From: Heterobasidion occidentale
Taxonomy: Eukaryota > Basidiomycota > Agaricomycetes > Russulales > Bondarzewiaceae
Direction of reading: 5' to 3'
Assembly: GCA_039111635.1 (NCBI GenBank)
Contig: JBCAQO010000010.1
Span: forward strand, 1,116,001-1,180,000
DNA: 64,000 nucleotides
This document shows positions 38,709-52,401 of the stretch, one piece after another. Position 1 is the first letter of the stretch. Each line of letters starts with the position of its first letter. Under the pieces are notes generated by a model that saw only the letters and a list, made by a program, of their open reading frames with translations, did no database searches and was not told where the DNA came from. Position numbers and translations under genes: made by a program.

Positions 38709-40967
38709 TCAGGCAGTTGCAGTAGTAATTCCCGCAATGATCTCTTCAGCGCGTACATCTCTCGGTACGATCGAGCATTTGAAAGGACGCGGTTGACTAG
38801 ACGAGATTGAGCACGACTAGAACGATGAAGAACACGTTCACATACCAAGCTGCCCCGTGATCAGTAAATTCCGTGTCGACAGGGATCTCCCTTCCTTCGT
38901 CATCTTTCGCTTTGCCGACATTAAAGGCAGACAGAACAGATGCGACGACAGCCCATGCGGTGGAATCCGCGAGGAACCGGCCAGGACAGAGCCTTAGAAT
39001 GGACGTGAACAAGATGAGTCGTTCATCATCAGATTACGATGTGGTAAAGATACTCACCTCCTTCCCCATCCGAAAGCAGAGGTTAAGAGGGGATCCTCGA
39101 TGAGCGTCCCGTCGGGTGCCAAGAAACGTTCAGGACGGAAGGCCTCTGGGTCGGGATAGGCAATAGGGTCATGGAGCATGGACCTGTTGGGAGAGTTGCA
39201 CCATGAGCCGATGTATTCTTCTACTCATGCATGATGCGACCCACCAGGCATTGACCAAAACTTGGGAGCCTATGCATCTGCGTCAGACTAGCCGAGGTGC
39301 AACCGTTTGGCTATCATACCTTTGGGAACGAAGTAACCTTCGTATACATCGTCCTCCGTAGTCTCGCGCACAACCCCTACGAGACACTGAATCAGGTACA
39401 GTCATGGCGGATATCATGACCATGAACTCTTCACCAAGTGGCGTGACCATCTTCCACCTCTTGAGTTCCATACATATCGCATTGATGTAGGGCAATTGTT
39501 GTCTATCCTCAGGGTTGGGAAGCCGGTTGCGTCCTATTATGGCATCGATCTCGCCCTGAGCCCTTTTCTGGACGTCCGGATACTCGATGAGGGCGATGAA
39601 GAAGCTGCTCAGCAAAGAGACGGACTAGTTTGAATCAAAAGATTAGCTGAGACCGTCAGGGATGTTGTGGGTCATGACTTACCGTGTCCGTCCCCGCTGT
39701 AGTAGGTTGGGCCATGTATGTGTGAATAAAGAACGAGCATCAAGAGCGAGAGTTGATTACCTATGTAGATTGTAGCTGCGACCTCTTTCAGAGAGCGCTC
39801 CTCTGCCTCAGTCAGATCTTTATCGGAGAATGACTTCAGAGTATCCAGAATTATCGATGGTTGAGCGATTCCCTTGTGCTGGCAGTGAGGCATGCATATC
39901 AGCGAGCGCATTTGAGAAGGCATAGCTATACGAACGATCTCGCCCATCGTAAAATTGTATGGAGCGTTGAGAACGTATGCCATCTGATCCATGCGGCTGA
40001 GAGCATCTCGTTTGAAGTCCATGCCAGGAAACCACGCAGGGAGATGTCTCACTGTAAATCAGTCCCTTTAGCATATGAAATATCATTGACTGCGGGAACG
40101 AGACGCACAGGGGGGGAAAACATTGATCATAGTGGCGCCGGGAACGGCAACAGCCGACGCCCTTTGAACGAGGTCCTCTATTTCGTACACGAACTTGTCC
40201 TTAGACTCCGCGATCTCATATCCGTAGGTGAGGGACATGATGATACCCGCGGTCATGCTGCGAAATTATATGATCAACTTCGCATCGCAGTATACTGAGC
40301 GTGCAAACTGACTGTCGTATATCATCTATGATGTTTTGAGTGTGCGGAAGTTTCTTCAGAAGTTGGTTGACCTTGCGAGTCTGCATGGGTCGGTATGCTA
40401 CGGCGGCGCCCAAGCGAAGGCTGTGATCAGCAAGCTTTCGTCCAAGTTTCCATTTCGGGCTTCTGTATCTTGTGAAGACCAAGTTGTAGTCGAACTTCAT
40501 CCTACAGAGCATCACGCATGCTGAATCATCGTCGTTCAGAAAAAAGTAGAAGAAAAGGAACGAACAGTTCAAAAGCAGGAACGGTCGGTCGGTCTGAATA
40601 GATCGCGCCCCGTTCTCCTAACAAGTCGCGGGCGATTTTGGCTGAGTTGATGATCACGATGGTCTGCCCCATTGCTTGAACAGATATGATGTCGCCTAAA
40701 GAGTTTCCAAAGTATATCATGAATAACAGCGATATATGAGGCTCGGTTAGAGGTAGTCTAACAAATCTTACCGTATTGTTTTGCCCATTGTGCGTATACT
40801 TTCCACGGCGATTGCTTGGGTATGTCGAAGATATTACCGAGCAGTGGAAGTCCCTTGGGACCAGGGGGATAAGGAAGCCCAGACGGATTGCGCCTCTTCT
40901 GGAGGAAGACGACGAGGACGGCAAGACCGACGAATGAGACAAGGTAGTCTACGGTGCTCACGGGCAT
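38709..40967 (-). CDS. Cytochrome P450, copy G
   Basis: Intact reverse-strand paralog, 13 exons. The ATG at 40965-40967 starts MPVSTVDYLVSFVGLAVL, then LPYPPGPKGLPLLGN. Later: YGYEIAESKDKF, PAWFPGMDFKRDAL, AGTDT + SVSLLSS, MELKRWKMVTPLG, FRPERF, and FGWGRR / LCPGRF. The final exon CQPRPFKCSIVPRDVR ends in ..IIAGITTATA with stop 38709-38711. In the K helix the usual QEL is MEL (ExxR kept: ELKR). It is the P450 nearest upstream of the terpene synthase (head to head, 2.7 kb apart), so it is a first candidate for the tailoring oxidase. Confidence 0.86.
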
Positions 40968-43662
40968 GTTAATAATGGATCAAGAGGTTGATAGTACCGT
41001 GAATGCCCCATCTCCTTGTCTTTAAGTTGATCTCTGCCGCCTAGACAAAAACGAATGACAGCGCAGTCCTGATATGTCTCAGGGGTGGAGCTGGTAAGTA
41101 TCGCGTTGGCCGGTGAGAGTCCGTCACGGACAGTCTACGACAGAAGGATTTCAAGGCTTGAAAGGTGTTAGATTGCTACGTGCAATTAATGGCTGAGAAA
41201 AGGAACAGATGTCTTATTTCAGACCGTACCTGGGTCCTGAGCTCCCGACACAGTATCATGCCGGAATTCGTTCTGGTCCATTTGTGATTATATCCATATA
41301 AGAAGAGAATATACGCGTGTTGCGGGAGTGTTCAGGAGCGATTAACCAAGGGTAGCTAGCTTGCGGTGTTGCGAAAAAGTGTGTATCGAGCGCTGAATGA
41401 CAACGACAGAGCGTAATCCACCCTTACTTGCAAGATCTTCTTCTATCAGTAGTCCGCTTGATCTATTGGGGACACGTCTCTGGATACCTTCCTTGACAAG
41501 TGCGCGCTTCAACGGTTTATCAAAGATTCAGATCATGACATAACATGTAAAAGCGGTTATGCGCACATACCACTCGGCAAGATGCAGGACTGCTTGCTTT
41601 TAGATGCAGAGGCCGCAAGTAACACACCTATCTTGTATACTTGTATCCAAGGGATCAAAGGAGATCACCACTTGAAGGATTTTGCGGAACTATTACGAGT
41701 TGCCAGGGATTCTTCCAGTTCCAGTATACAATGAACAGACCAAATTACACTAGCTGGTGCGCAACTTGAGTCTTGGCGCATTGATGACGAACGGCGATGA
41801 AGATGAACAGCGAACGTTCGAACACGAAGGCGCAACCTGAGGGCGAGTGCCACTTGCAGAGAAGTAATTGGGTTATCAGCATTATTCTCACGAGCCAGAA
41901 TCCAGAGGCGGTCTGCCGGGCCGGTGATTCATTACTTTTTCAGGCCACGAGTAGCTTTGCTCAAATTGGGGAACGCTCAATTCTGGCATGACAGCAGACA
42001 ACTCAACGCCACTTGGCGCTGCGGCATACTTTTCATTCCCCTTTTCATTTCCACTTTACGAGAACACGCGCTCGGAGTTGGACTTTGATTCGACTACGCG
42101 GGGGTCTACCTGTGACGGGTTCCATCGATCATTACAATCCCTCAACTAGTCCAAGTTTCAACTCGCCTTGTCCGTCGCAAATCCATACAATCCACGCATT
42201 CCCAGTGCAGCGTGCTCATTGACTAGCTTGGCGTTATTTGTGAACACAGCCGTTACGCTGTTTCCGCCAATGTTGCAGTTTGGTGCCTTCTTTCAATGAG
42301 GCGTTCGATATGCCATATACCGCCGCCCAGGCCTGCCCAGGCATTATAGCGAAATCCAAATGTGATCGTACACAACTTATTCCTAATCCACATATCCATC
42401 ACATAGACCCTCAGGGGTCTCGTAGCATATCATCCGTGCACTCAAACCTTAGATTCCAGGATGTCGCTGTGCGCTAGGCATCCGCAGCACCCGAATAGGT
42501 GTAGGATCCAACGTTGTTGCAGCTTAATCTAGACCAAATACTAGGTGTGTACGTATGTCCTGATTTTGTACATACCTGTATTCATTTTCACGAAGGTCTA
42601 ATCTGCTATGCGAACTCTGGAAATCCAGGCCACAATTTGTAGCGCAGCTACCTACCGTGCGTGTTGCATTATATCTCGTACCAGTTCCAGTGTCCCCGAC
42701 ATCTTGGCCTCTTGCACCACTGTCTGCAACGCCATCGTTCGTTTCCTAGCAATCAATGTTGGAGGCACCTGTTCACCACCGTTTGCGACTCACAGTTCCC
42801 CGAGATTATAAGACGGCGCCCAATCAGTACTGACATCCCATTAATCGGCAACCTAATGTGCAATCTGAAAGCTTCTGCGAGTACTTTTCTCGCACTTGCG
42901 CTGAAGGAGATACTGACCGCATGGGCATAGATGATGTCGCTTCTGCTCCTAGAAATTTTGAAATTGGGTTGGTCATGTTCCATCGACAGGATTGACGCCT
43001 CTCAATATACATTGAGCATGCTAGCACGCTATGCGCTATTGTCATGGGAATGTCCACGTAACACTTTTTGTTCCAATGTGGTAATGTGGTCAACTTGACT
43101 GTACTCACGACCACGTCAAACACAACTTCTCAAGAGCTAGGTTTTCTTGACATTTTTCTTGGACACGATCACACAAGACTATCGTGTTTTACTTATTTGA
43201 GACGACCCAGGCCTCAACAAAGGAGCTAACGATCATAGTCAGACAATGGGAGCGCGCAAAAAAAAAGTTCTCAGAAGTAGCCTACTCACCTCAAGTCGCC
43301 GACACCACACGATATAAAGGCTAAGGCCCTTCTTTTCTCCCTTGGTTCCTTGGGTGTGACACTTGCCGGCCTCTGATCCGATAGCGAGGTTGCTCGACAA
43401 CCTGCGATAGGTAACGACTGAGCCTATAATGTACCAGGAACAGGTCAATAAACCGAGCCTTGGTAAACTTGTTTTAGTAAAGTAAGGGTGGGGACTTTCT
43501 ATCACACTCCCAGGTCCCAACAGGTACTGCTGAGGACGACCAGGCTAACCGCATGGCCCTCGCGAAGATAAGAATACAGTTCCATCGGGTGTAGGATAGG
43601 CACAGTAGCGCGGCAAAGCAATATGGCGAGCGAACTCCTGGGCGATACTCAAAAAGGAGGCA
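40968..43662. other. 2.7-kb region between P450-G and terpene synthase
   Basis: No gene could be supported. Several short forward and reverse frames under 100 codons (for example 42661-42930) have no known motif. It carries the divergent promoters of P450-G and the terpene synthase. Confidence 0.45.
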
Positions 43663-45095
43663 ATGAATATATTCTCTTTTCAATGTGTATGTCCTCTCAA
43701 ACCTACTGGTTCTAAAGTATCCATAAATCAACAAAGGTTTTCGATTGCCGTTTTATTTAAAGTCACTTGCGACAGAAGCTTTGAATTTCAAGCCCTCTCC
43801 TGACGAAGCTCCCTCCTTCACTGCTTTCGCGGACTATTTTCAAACAGCTATGACGACGAGTGAACTATTCATGCCCGTGAATGCCCTTGTGCCCGGTGTC
43901 TACGTAGACGGTTTGCCTACCCGCCTCGGTATGTCGTGGCATTCCGTCTGCAGTTTGACTGAAAGCATTCGATAGTTCTGCTCTGACCAATGATAATTCA
44001 GCCTCTATTCTCCAAGATTTCTTGCAGGGCATGGAATATGAGCCTCTAATCGGGAAAACCTCCAATGATCAGCTAGAAGCCGCAATGCTGTCCGAAATGA
44101 AAGCACGCAATATGTGTTGCTCAGAACTGGAACGGTTGACACACACCGCGGCTAATTATGTAGAGGTGAGTACCATTGAGCTATGACCTCGGAAAGATAT
44201 GCTTATGTCCACCCTGTAGTTCAGCTACCCATATCATACCTTCGATGAAAAGACCAACATCGCGTTGTATAACTGGTAAGTGGGAGAGGCTCACACATGC
44301 CACCTTACGAAGATTTACAAGCATTCTTGTAGGTATATGATGTACCTTGACGACCTAGCGCCGAACGACGTTACATCCATCACTGCCTTTCAGGAGCGGT
44401 TTTTCCGTCGTCAACCTCAACTGAATCCGGTTTTTGAAGCGCTCAATGATGTCTTCATTCGCATATACGAGATGAATGAGCCACTCACCTCTAATCTCGT
44501 CATTACCTGTACCCAAGAATTCCTAACTAGTACCGCCATTGAGCCACAGACCAGAGGCCTGCACCTCGTTCGCAGCGCCTGGCGGTTTCCCTGGTTCATG
44601 CGCGAGCGCACTGGTTTTGGGGAAGCATATGCCCATCTGTTGTTCACTAAGAGGCTCGGCGTCAGCCTCATGGACTACATCGAGGCATTGCCAGACATGA
44701 CCTTTTGGATGGACTTGACAAATGATTTACTATCGTGAGTACTTCATCGTGAATTTAGATTCAAGCTGACGAACCAATCTTTCTCCTGTCCAGGTTCTAT
44801 AAGGAGGAGATCGCCGGCGAGCGAGATAACTATGTCCATCTGAGGGCATCAGTTGAGCGCAAGGATCTGGATCAAGTGCTTTCTGAAATGAAAGACGAGT
44901 TGATTTCTTCTCAAAAGATCATTCAAACGACATTGGCCAAATGTCCTACGGCCCTTCGCATATGGAAAGGCTTTGAACGAGGCTTCATGTGAGCATTTCC
45001 TAAGAGGGCTGGATATTACTCTAACCAATGCTGCAAAACACAGTTTCTGGCATCTGTCCCAGGATCGCTACAAGCTGCAGGACTTAGGCTTGTAG
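43663..45095 (+). CDS. TRI5-type terpene (sesquiterpene) synthase
   Basis: Class I terpene cyclase of the trichodiene-synthase-like family, expected to cyclise farnesyl diphosphate in the cytosol; the product cannot be told. The first metal motif is MYLDDLAPND and the second is the NSE motif NDLLSFYKE at ~44725-44805, split by an intron. Nearby are FYKEEIAGERDNY and the C-terminal FWHLSQDRYKLQDLGL, typical of the family, with stop 45093-45095. The start is inferred: an 8-codon exon (ATG 43663) joined to 43763 by a 76-nt GTATGT..AG intron gives MNIFSFQC / SLATEALNF; the frame from 43745 has no ATG. Exon junctions at 43930, 44165 and 44275 are clean. It lies between P450-G and P450-H. Confidence 0.85.
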
Positions 45096-45664
45096 ATGGA
45101 AGGAGGCCAATAGTGATACCAAATCTGTAGCGTTGTCAGAATTCAATTGATCCATCCGAAGGCTACAAAAACCAATGTACGATTGATGTACTTATACTCA
45201 TAGAAGATCGATGAAGCAACACTCGAGTCTCTCCCCATCGGTTACATATCATCCTTGGCGATGTCTATGTACACTGTCGTGATTGCTCTCAGTGAAAAAA
45301 TGCGACAATAAATTCAGCTATCGACGAGCTGCTTCAACCTGAAACTTCGTTGATACGGAATATACACTTCCAAGCCAAAGGTGATCGATAGTGCAGTCCA
45401 AGACCGTGTGAAGAATCTATATTCAATTGTTCATGGCTACCTGAATTTTCTTGTAATTCGGATCAAGCGTGGAATGGAACAGCCCAGGTAGGCGTTCGAG
45501 AAAATGAAAATGTTCTTTTCCAAGACAACGTTGTGAGTAACAGAAAGGAATATTAACAAGCGAATAGAGATTTTAGTTCATCAAACGTGAGCTCATGAGA
45601 TGTCTCAAATACAGTCTAGCTGGAACTTTGGGAATTTCAGCGGAAGCAGTCGGGGAGAGCGCGG
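45096..45664. other. Convergent gap terpene synthase / P450-H
   Basis: 570 bp between two 3' ends; no gene recognised. The forward open frame from 45595 into 46347 is antisense to P450-H. Confidence 0.5.
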
Positions 45665-47883
45665 TCATTCAGATTCGAGTTTCGTGTCTGCAACTAATTG
45701 GCCTGCCCGCGCGTCTCTCAGCACCAACGAGCATGGGAACGGGAGGGGTTGGCTGGACGAGATATTTTTATTTGTGTTTCATTTTGAGGGGATGGAATAC
45801 ACTTACCAGACGATCCTTCGTCGGTGTATTCTCCGTCCACAGGAATTTCCTTCCCTTCCGCATCTTTGGCCTTCCCTACAACGAAAGTCGACAAGACGGA
45901 GGCAACGATGGCCCAGATGTTTGCGTCTGCAAGGAAGCGACCAGGACAGATTCTATGATGTGCGAGGTCACTGATCAGGAAACAAGTAGGATGGCGTTTG
46001 CGCGCTCACCTTCTACCCCATCCAAAAGCAGAGTTGAGGAGAGGGTCCTCGATAACCGTCCCATCAGAAGTCAGAAAACGTTCGGGACGGAAGCTCTCTG
46101 GGTCTGGATAGGCAACAGGATCGTGAAGCATAGCCCTAAAACATCAAACAATGTCATTACTCAACATTTTATTCAGCGAGAAACTTACGTACCAGGCGTT
46201 GACCCAAATTTGCGAGCCTACGAACCGGCGTTAGCAAGGTTATTGCAGTGCTCCAAGCGATCGCCCATACCTTTCGGAATAAAGTATCCTTCGTATACAT
46301 CGTCTTCTGTAGTCGTATGGACGACACCTACAGAAAGCATGATTTAGTCCGTGTGGCGTGACAGCATTTTTGCTATTTACCAAGCGGTGTGACCATCCTC
46401 CATCTCATGAGCTCCTGACATACCGCATTGACATAAGGCAATCGTGGCCTATCATCATAATCCGGAAGCCGATCACGCCCGACAACTAGGTCGATCTCTT
46501 CTTGAGCCCGTTTCTGGACATCTGGATATTCGACAAGGGCCAAAAGGAAGCTGCCCAGCAGTGAATTGGACTGGTTCAAATAGAGGTCAATAACAAGGAG
46601 GCGGACGCATGGTAGCAACCTACCGTGTCCGAACCGGCTTCGAGAACAAGTCAGGAGCGTCGAAAGCAGTCAAGGGTCTATGAGGGCTCACCTATGTACA
46701 TTGTTGCTGCCACCCCCTTCAGAGCGTCCTCCTCGTCATTGGTCATGGTCCTGTCCGAAAATGTCTTCATGCTTTCCAATATGACTGACGGCCGTGCAGT
46801 TCCCTGACGCTATGGGAAACCCGCAGCGATTAGCGAACCGACGGGGGGAACATAAGTGGCTAACGAACAATCTCTCCCTGCGTGAAGCTGTATGGAGCGT
46901 CGACAGTGAAGATTGTCTCGTCTATGTGGTCGAGCGCGTCTCGCTTGAAGCTCATCCCCGGGAGCCACGCGGGAAGGTATTTCACTGTATCGTTGTTTTT
47001 TGAGTATATCCAAACAATTGTCTAGCGAGACGCAACGCACAAAACGGCAAAACGTTGATCAAAGTAGCACCGGGAAGGATGGCAGCTGACGCTCTCTGGA
47101 CAATTCCTTCTACTTGGCCCACGAACTTGTCGTGGGACTCAGCGATCTCGTATCCATATGTGAGGGACATGATGATCGCTGCGGTCATACTGTCAAGCGG
47201 ATCAATAAACCGTCGGGTATGATAGACAGGTGTACTGACTGCTGGATGTCGCTCCAAACATCCTTAGTGTGCACAAGTTTCCTCAAAAAGTCGTGGATCT
47301 TGCGCAGTTGCATTGGCCTATAAGCCACAGCGGCGCTCTGGCGGAGACTGTGCTCGGCGATCTTCCGCCCGATCTTCCATCTGCTAGTTCGGTATCGCGC
47401 CATGAACACGTTGAAGTCAAACTTCATCCTGGTAAAGTATCCACCGGTGCGCCATCGTTTTTGAGACAAGGAATCGTGATTCAGAGAAAATAAGACGTAC
47501 AGTTCGAGCGCAGGAACAACCGGGCGGTCAGAATAGATCGAGCCACGTTTCTCCAATAGCTCGCGGGCGATCTTAGCCGAGTTCACGATGACGGCGGTCT
47601 GCCCTAGAGCTTGAATAGACATCAAATCACCTGAAATTGCATATAGTACTTGAGATGGCAACCAGGAACGAAGCTGTAATTGAAACGCACCGTATTGTTT
47701 TGCCCATTGTGCGTATGTCTCCCATGCTTTGCGTTTGGGTATGTCGAAGACGTTTCCGATGAGTGGAAGCGGCATGGGACCAGGAGGATAGGGAAGGCCA
47801 GATGTTCTCCGCCTCTTCAGATAGCCATTGAGGAAGATAGCACCGCCGAGTAGGACGATGCAGTCCAATATGCTCACGGACAT
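45665..47883 (-). CDS. Cytochrome P450, copy H
   Basis: Intact reverse-strand paralog. The ATG at 47881-47883 starts MSVSILDCIVLLGGAIFL; the frame is open further upstream but the family start is here. Then LPYPPGPMPLPLIGN, YGYEIAESHDKF, PAWLPGMSFKRDAL, AGSDT + SNSLLGS (14-nt I-helix exon), QELMRWRMVTPLG, FRPERF, and FGWGRR / ICPGRF. The end CQPLPFPCSLVLRDAR gives ..VADTKLESE with stop 45665-45667. A nearly 250-codon forward frame (45595-46347) is its antisense shadow. Closest to F by the shared SNS[VL]LGSF segment. It converges on the terpene synthase. Confidence 0.87.
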
Positions 47884-49445
47884 GTTGAGGGGGGGAGGAA
47901 AGGTTGTTGCCACTCTGAGACTGCTGGTCGGTTCAGCAGGCACTGAGAAGCTAAGCTGGTTTGACGGGACAAGCTAGGCCTCTTTTAATACGAATGCTTG
48001 TGTTGAGTCGGACTATGACACCAGCACGAATCCACTTCAAACACTGCAGGGACCGCTCGAGCGCCCAGCAGGGACGATGCTAGGTACCTTGCATATTGAA
48101 AATGCATTCCTATCAGCTGTGTCATGATGGCCTATTTGACCCATCGGACATGGGGATATATGAATGTCTTGCGCCTTGGGCATTTCGGTCTAGCAACAAC
48201 AGATAGTATGACGGCATCCGAAACCATAGAGGATTGGCCTGCAAAGAGATGCAGTTAGTTTGGTAAGTCGGGAATCAGCTGTAAGAGATGATCAGGGTTC
48301 AAGGGGCGGATATGGAAAACGTACAGTGTAGAAAAGGAAGGTATAACATCCCTACAGCGGCTATCGCTGCCTTACTAATGCCTATCGGCTGTACATTTGG
48401 ATCGCCGCTGAGATAGTTGTGGAAATGAGGGGGCCAGGGATTTCATCGATCAAGACTGGTTAACCCAACTGATGAGAATTGATGGGTATTATCTTACCTC
48501 TAATGGATGCCCATTCCGGATGCTTCGCCGCTCTACGCCGAGGTTTGAAACGGATCATATCACAGCGCACAACACCCTCGGGGTTATGGCTCGTTTCGTC
48601 GGCGATACGCTAGTGATCTGGAGTCAAACAAACCTGACGTTCGAATCAGAGTCCTCGCGAACTTGTATCAACTGGATAAGTATATTCAATTTCCACGGAA
48701 CCTACCTACCTACCTCGCCATCGAGAATGGCTGGTAAAATGAGGCTAGCCCTTCTGAAGATAAACTTCAAAAGTTGACGAGGGCGCTTTTTGATGACGGC
48801 GCTATTCAGATTGCAATGAGTGTTTGAACGTACCTATCTCCAAATCTACAACATTCAGCAACGCGTCCGCCGGGGTTTCTGAGTCAAGAAAACGCCTCCA
48901 GTTCACGGCAGAACGCCAAAACCGATGAATGCCCGCGAAACAGTACTCTGCGAGCGCTACAGGATACCACCCGGTGATGTGCCTAGTCTCTTCAAGACGG
49001 TGATTTCAGCAATTCTCCTTCATCCGGCGTGGCCTCCAGACATACATATTTAAAGATGTGCAGTACTTTGAGCACTTGACTACCTGGCTTCACTGGCTTC
49101 ATGGAACGAGCTCTCAGCTGGTGACTCAGGAGATTGTGGACCGAATGCAGCTCAGGAGAAAGTAGTGCAAAAAACGTGACCACGTTATGTACTCAAAAAC
49201 CCGATATGGATCATTCATGGTAAAATTCCCTGCTTTTATGGACGGAGTGGAATCTGCAATCATATCCTCTCCTCTTCTCTGAGTGCATGGACATCTACGG
49301 TTTGAGTCGCCATACGATCGAGGGATTATACGAACTAGCCAACAGCGAACTCATCAACTAATTTGCGTCGAGACTTTGCGCATATGCCAATACGCCTCCA
49401 TCAACACCGATCTCCATTTAACTGCGCCCAAGTATCTATCTCCTC
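47884..49445. other. Intergenic region P450-H / biotin ligase
   Basis: 1.56 kb without a recognisable gene; the 101-codon forward frame at 48472-48777 has no motif. It contains the P450-H promoter (a TATA-like attaaaaga on the reverse strand near 47985) and the biotin ligase promoter. Confidence 0.45.
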
Positions 49446-51572
49446 ATGGACGTCCTTGTCTATAATCCCTCTGCCACTATCTCCCCTTTAACCCCCACCT
49501 TGCGCCTGCTCCTCGCGCCCTTCTACACTGTCCAGCCTGTCACCGCCCTAGCGCTTGCGACGCAACCCTGGGCACCCTCCTGCGCCCTCCTTGTGCTGCA
49601 TCGGGGCGCCGGTATGTCGCGTGCCGCTGCCACCGCGGTGCAACGCTATGCGGAGGAGGGCGGGCGCCTGCTCGCGCTCGGCGTAGGCATCGGAACGGCA
49701 GCGAGCACGGGATTTGAGAGCCAGGCACTCAGGTTCTTTGCTCCCGCTGCGAGGGCATACGTATACCCCTCTGTGCCTGCACCAGATGCGTCTGAACTGA
49801 TGCAGGGTGAAGCGCTCCTATTAAACACGGGCGAGGTGCTCCGTGACGTGCGGAGCGCAAGAGTCATGTTTGCAGATACGTGTGTAACGCCGGATACGGT
49901 GCTTGCGCGGTGGGAGGTAAGGAAGGGAGCTGAAGCTGAAGCTGGAGGCCAGCAAGATCACGGAGCCCCGGCCGCTCTCGACCTCTCCGTCGGCGCGAAG
50001 AGTGGGCGCGTCGCATTCTGGGATGTCGCGATAGACGACGCGTCTGGGGACAGGAGTGTGCAGACGTTGCTCGCGCATGCTCTAGCAGCCTTGGGCCTCT
50101 CGCTTCCCCCTATTGACTCCAAACCACCATCAGTTTCCTCTTCGCAGCTGACCCATGTCCTCCCTCAACTGCTTCTTGCGCCTTCACAGAACCACACCAT
50201 ACTCCCCGCGATCCTCTCCGCACTTGGTGTGCCCGCGTATCCTGTTCCAGGCGGTGCAGCGCACGTGATCAAAGACGCGGCGGACACGTTCCACTTTGAG
50301 GCATTCGCACCCGACGTACTTGAGCAGGCGCGAACGCATGAAGACGTTGGGCAGGTGAGGCGCGTTCTGGTGCCTGCGCTGGGCGAATTGCCGTCAAATG
50401 AAATGACCCCGCTATTCGACGTGCGTGGGTATTTCAATGCATTACGGGAGGCGAGGAAGCACGAGGAACCGCCGACCTCGGAAACAAAGGAAGAGGAAGG
50501 GTGGGGCCTGGGAGAGGCCCTGCTCTATGGCGAAGTGATCACCAGCACGCAAACAATGCTAGACAAGTGCGTACCTGATCCAATTCCGAGATCACCAACA
50601 TATTTATGATCACTCCCGCACACGCTGCGACTCCAGAAATCCACACCTCCTCAACACCCTCCCTTCCCCGCTCCTCTCTCTCGCAACCCACCAGCTTGCC
50701 GGCCGTGGACGCGGTGCGAATACATGGCTCTCACCCCTTGGCTGTCTCCAGTTCTCTCTACTCCTGCGCGTCCCGCTTGCTGCGCTCCCCGCCGCGCGCC
50801 TCGTGTTTGTACAGTACCTTTTCGCACTCGCCGTCGTGCGAGCGTGTCGCGATGCCCGTGGGCTCGGTGGGGATCGTGGCGCAGGCGTACGGCTAAAATG
50901 GCCAAATGATATCTACGTAGAGCTGGGAGGCAGGGAGCGGAAGAAGGTCGGCGGGATCCTCGTGCACACAAGCTTCTCAGGGGGAAAGGTCGACCTCATC
51001 GTTGGTGCGTGCACCCTCTCTTCCTTTGCCATACCCGAGCCTGCTGACACTGGATTCACTGTCCTTCCGTCCTGCAAAAACGTGATTTACTCCCGCAGGG
51101 TGCGGCTTGAACGTGGCGACACCAGCGCCGCTTGCGTCGCTCGCGCTCCTCGCCCCACCCGGGGGCGCGCCGTCGCCGGAGATGATGCTTGCGCTGATCA
51201 TGACCAAGTTCGAAAGCATATGGGCGGAATTCATTCGCGCGCGCGGGAGCTGGGCACCGTTCGCGGACGCGTATCTGGACGCATGGATGCACTCGTGCGT
51301 GGCCCCTTCCCTTTCGCCCACCCTACCTTTGCTGATATAATCTTCGTGTGCTTGCTGTTTATTACAGAGACCAGCTCGTGACGCTGACGACGGTCACCCC
51401 GCCGCGCGCGGTGCGCATCGTGGGGATCACGCCCGACCACGGGCTGCTCAGAACTCTGCCGGAGCGCGGGGCGTGGAGCGCCGGCAACAGCGCGGACACG
51501 GGGTTCATCGACTTGCAGCCAGATGGGAACAGCTTTGACTTGATGGCGGGGCTGATCAAGGCCAAGACATGA
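49446..51572 (+). CDS. BPL1: Biotin-protein ligase (holocarboxylase synthetase)
   Basis: Attaches biotin to lysines of acetyl-CoA and pyruvate carboxylases through biotinyl-AMP. The ATG at 49446 opens a 375-codon first exon with the N-terminal, amidotransferase-like domain of fungal BPLs (MDVLVYNPSATISP.., GGRLLALGVGIGTAAS). Spliced exons give the catalytic domain: GEVITSTQTMLDK, AGRGRGANTWLSPLGCLQFS, LKWPNDIYVELGG, KKVGGILVHTSFSGG and GCGLNVATPAPLASL. The C-terminal domain reads GITPDHGLL..GFIDLQPDGNSFD, with TGA at 51570-51572. Length matches fungal BPLs. GC content is noticeably higher than in the P450 region. Confidence 0.93.
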
Positions 51573-52401
51573 ACGAGGAGCTGAATATCTAACCAACGCA
51601 AAAAGGTCAAATCCACGGGGTGTGGAAGAAGTCAAGATCGTATTCAAGTGTGTAACAGTATCCGTATCTACATTAACTGGTGTACCTTGGATGACCTGAC
51701 AGTAAGTTCGTTGACGGGCTGCTGACGCTGATGATATGGGTGGTCAGTTCGAGTCTCTGCAAGGGCCACACCACACTCCTGCATTCATATCGACCGCCCA
51801 GAATTCTCAGCATCCCCTGCCTCTACTGAACATCTGACCACGATCTCTGTCAAATATGCTGGTACTCGTCAATCAAATGGTACACAAGCTCTGAGATCTG
51901 AGCCCTGTTCGACGAGGAGTTCAGTAGATGGCAGAACAAGACGGCCCGAGTCCGGGCCGGAGGCGGCACGACCGGGCAACCGGCGAGGGCTGTACGAATC
52001 CTTCAGCTCGTAAAGAACAATAGGGGGGTTTGAAAGTTTCAACCATTAAAAAGGTTTCAAGGGCTCAGAGAGACTTTGAATAGAGGAAGCTTGAAGATAA
52101 ATCAGACGGCGGTGCTGGAAGCGTATTGCTCGATCACGCAACTGAAACATAATCCTCTGAACGTTCGAACCTCAGACCATACATAATTCCAGAAGACCTG
52201 ATTTTGTACAATTTCATCAAACGTAACCAACCATCAAAAGAGTAAGTTCATAAGTCGTGACACCCTCAATCGGAAAGCAGCTCTTCGAAGTAGCTACTCC
52301 CAAGCCTTGTTTACAAAACTGTGACATTTTGCCTGATTGAATATCAGTATCCTGTTTCCGCGATGCTTTGAAGATGGCTCACCATTTCATCTTCGAGACC
52401 C
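51573..52401. other. Intergenic region after biotin ligase
   Basis: About 830 bp; no gene recognised. Confidence 0.5.

Noticed and set aside
45595..46347. 250-codon forward open frame
   Set aside because: It is antisense to the 3' exons of P450-H and has no motif of its own.
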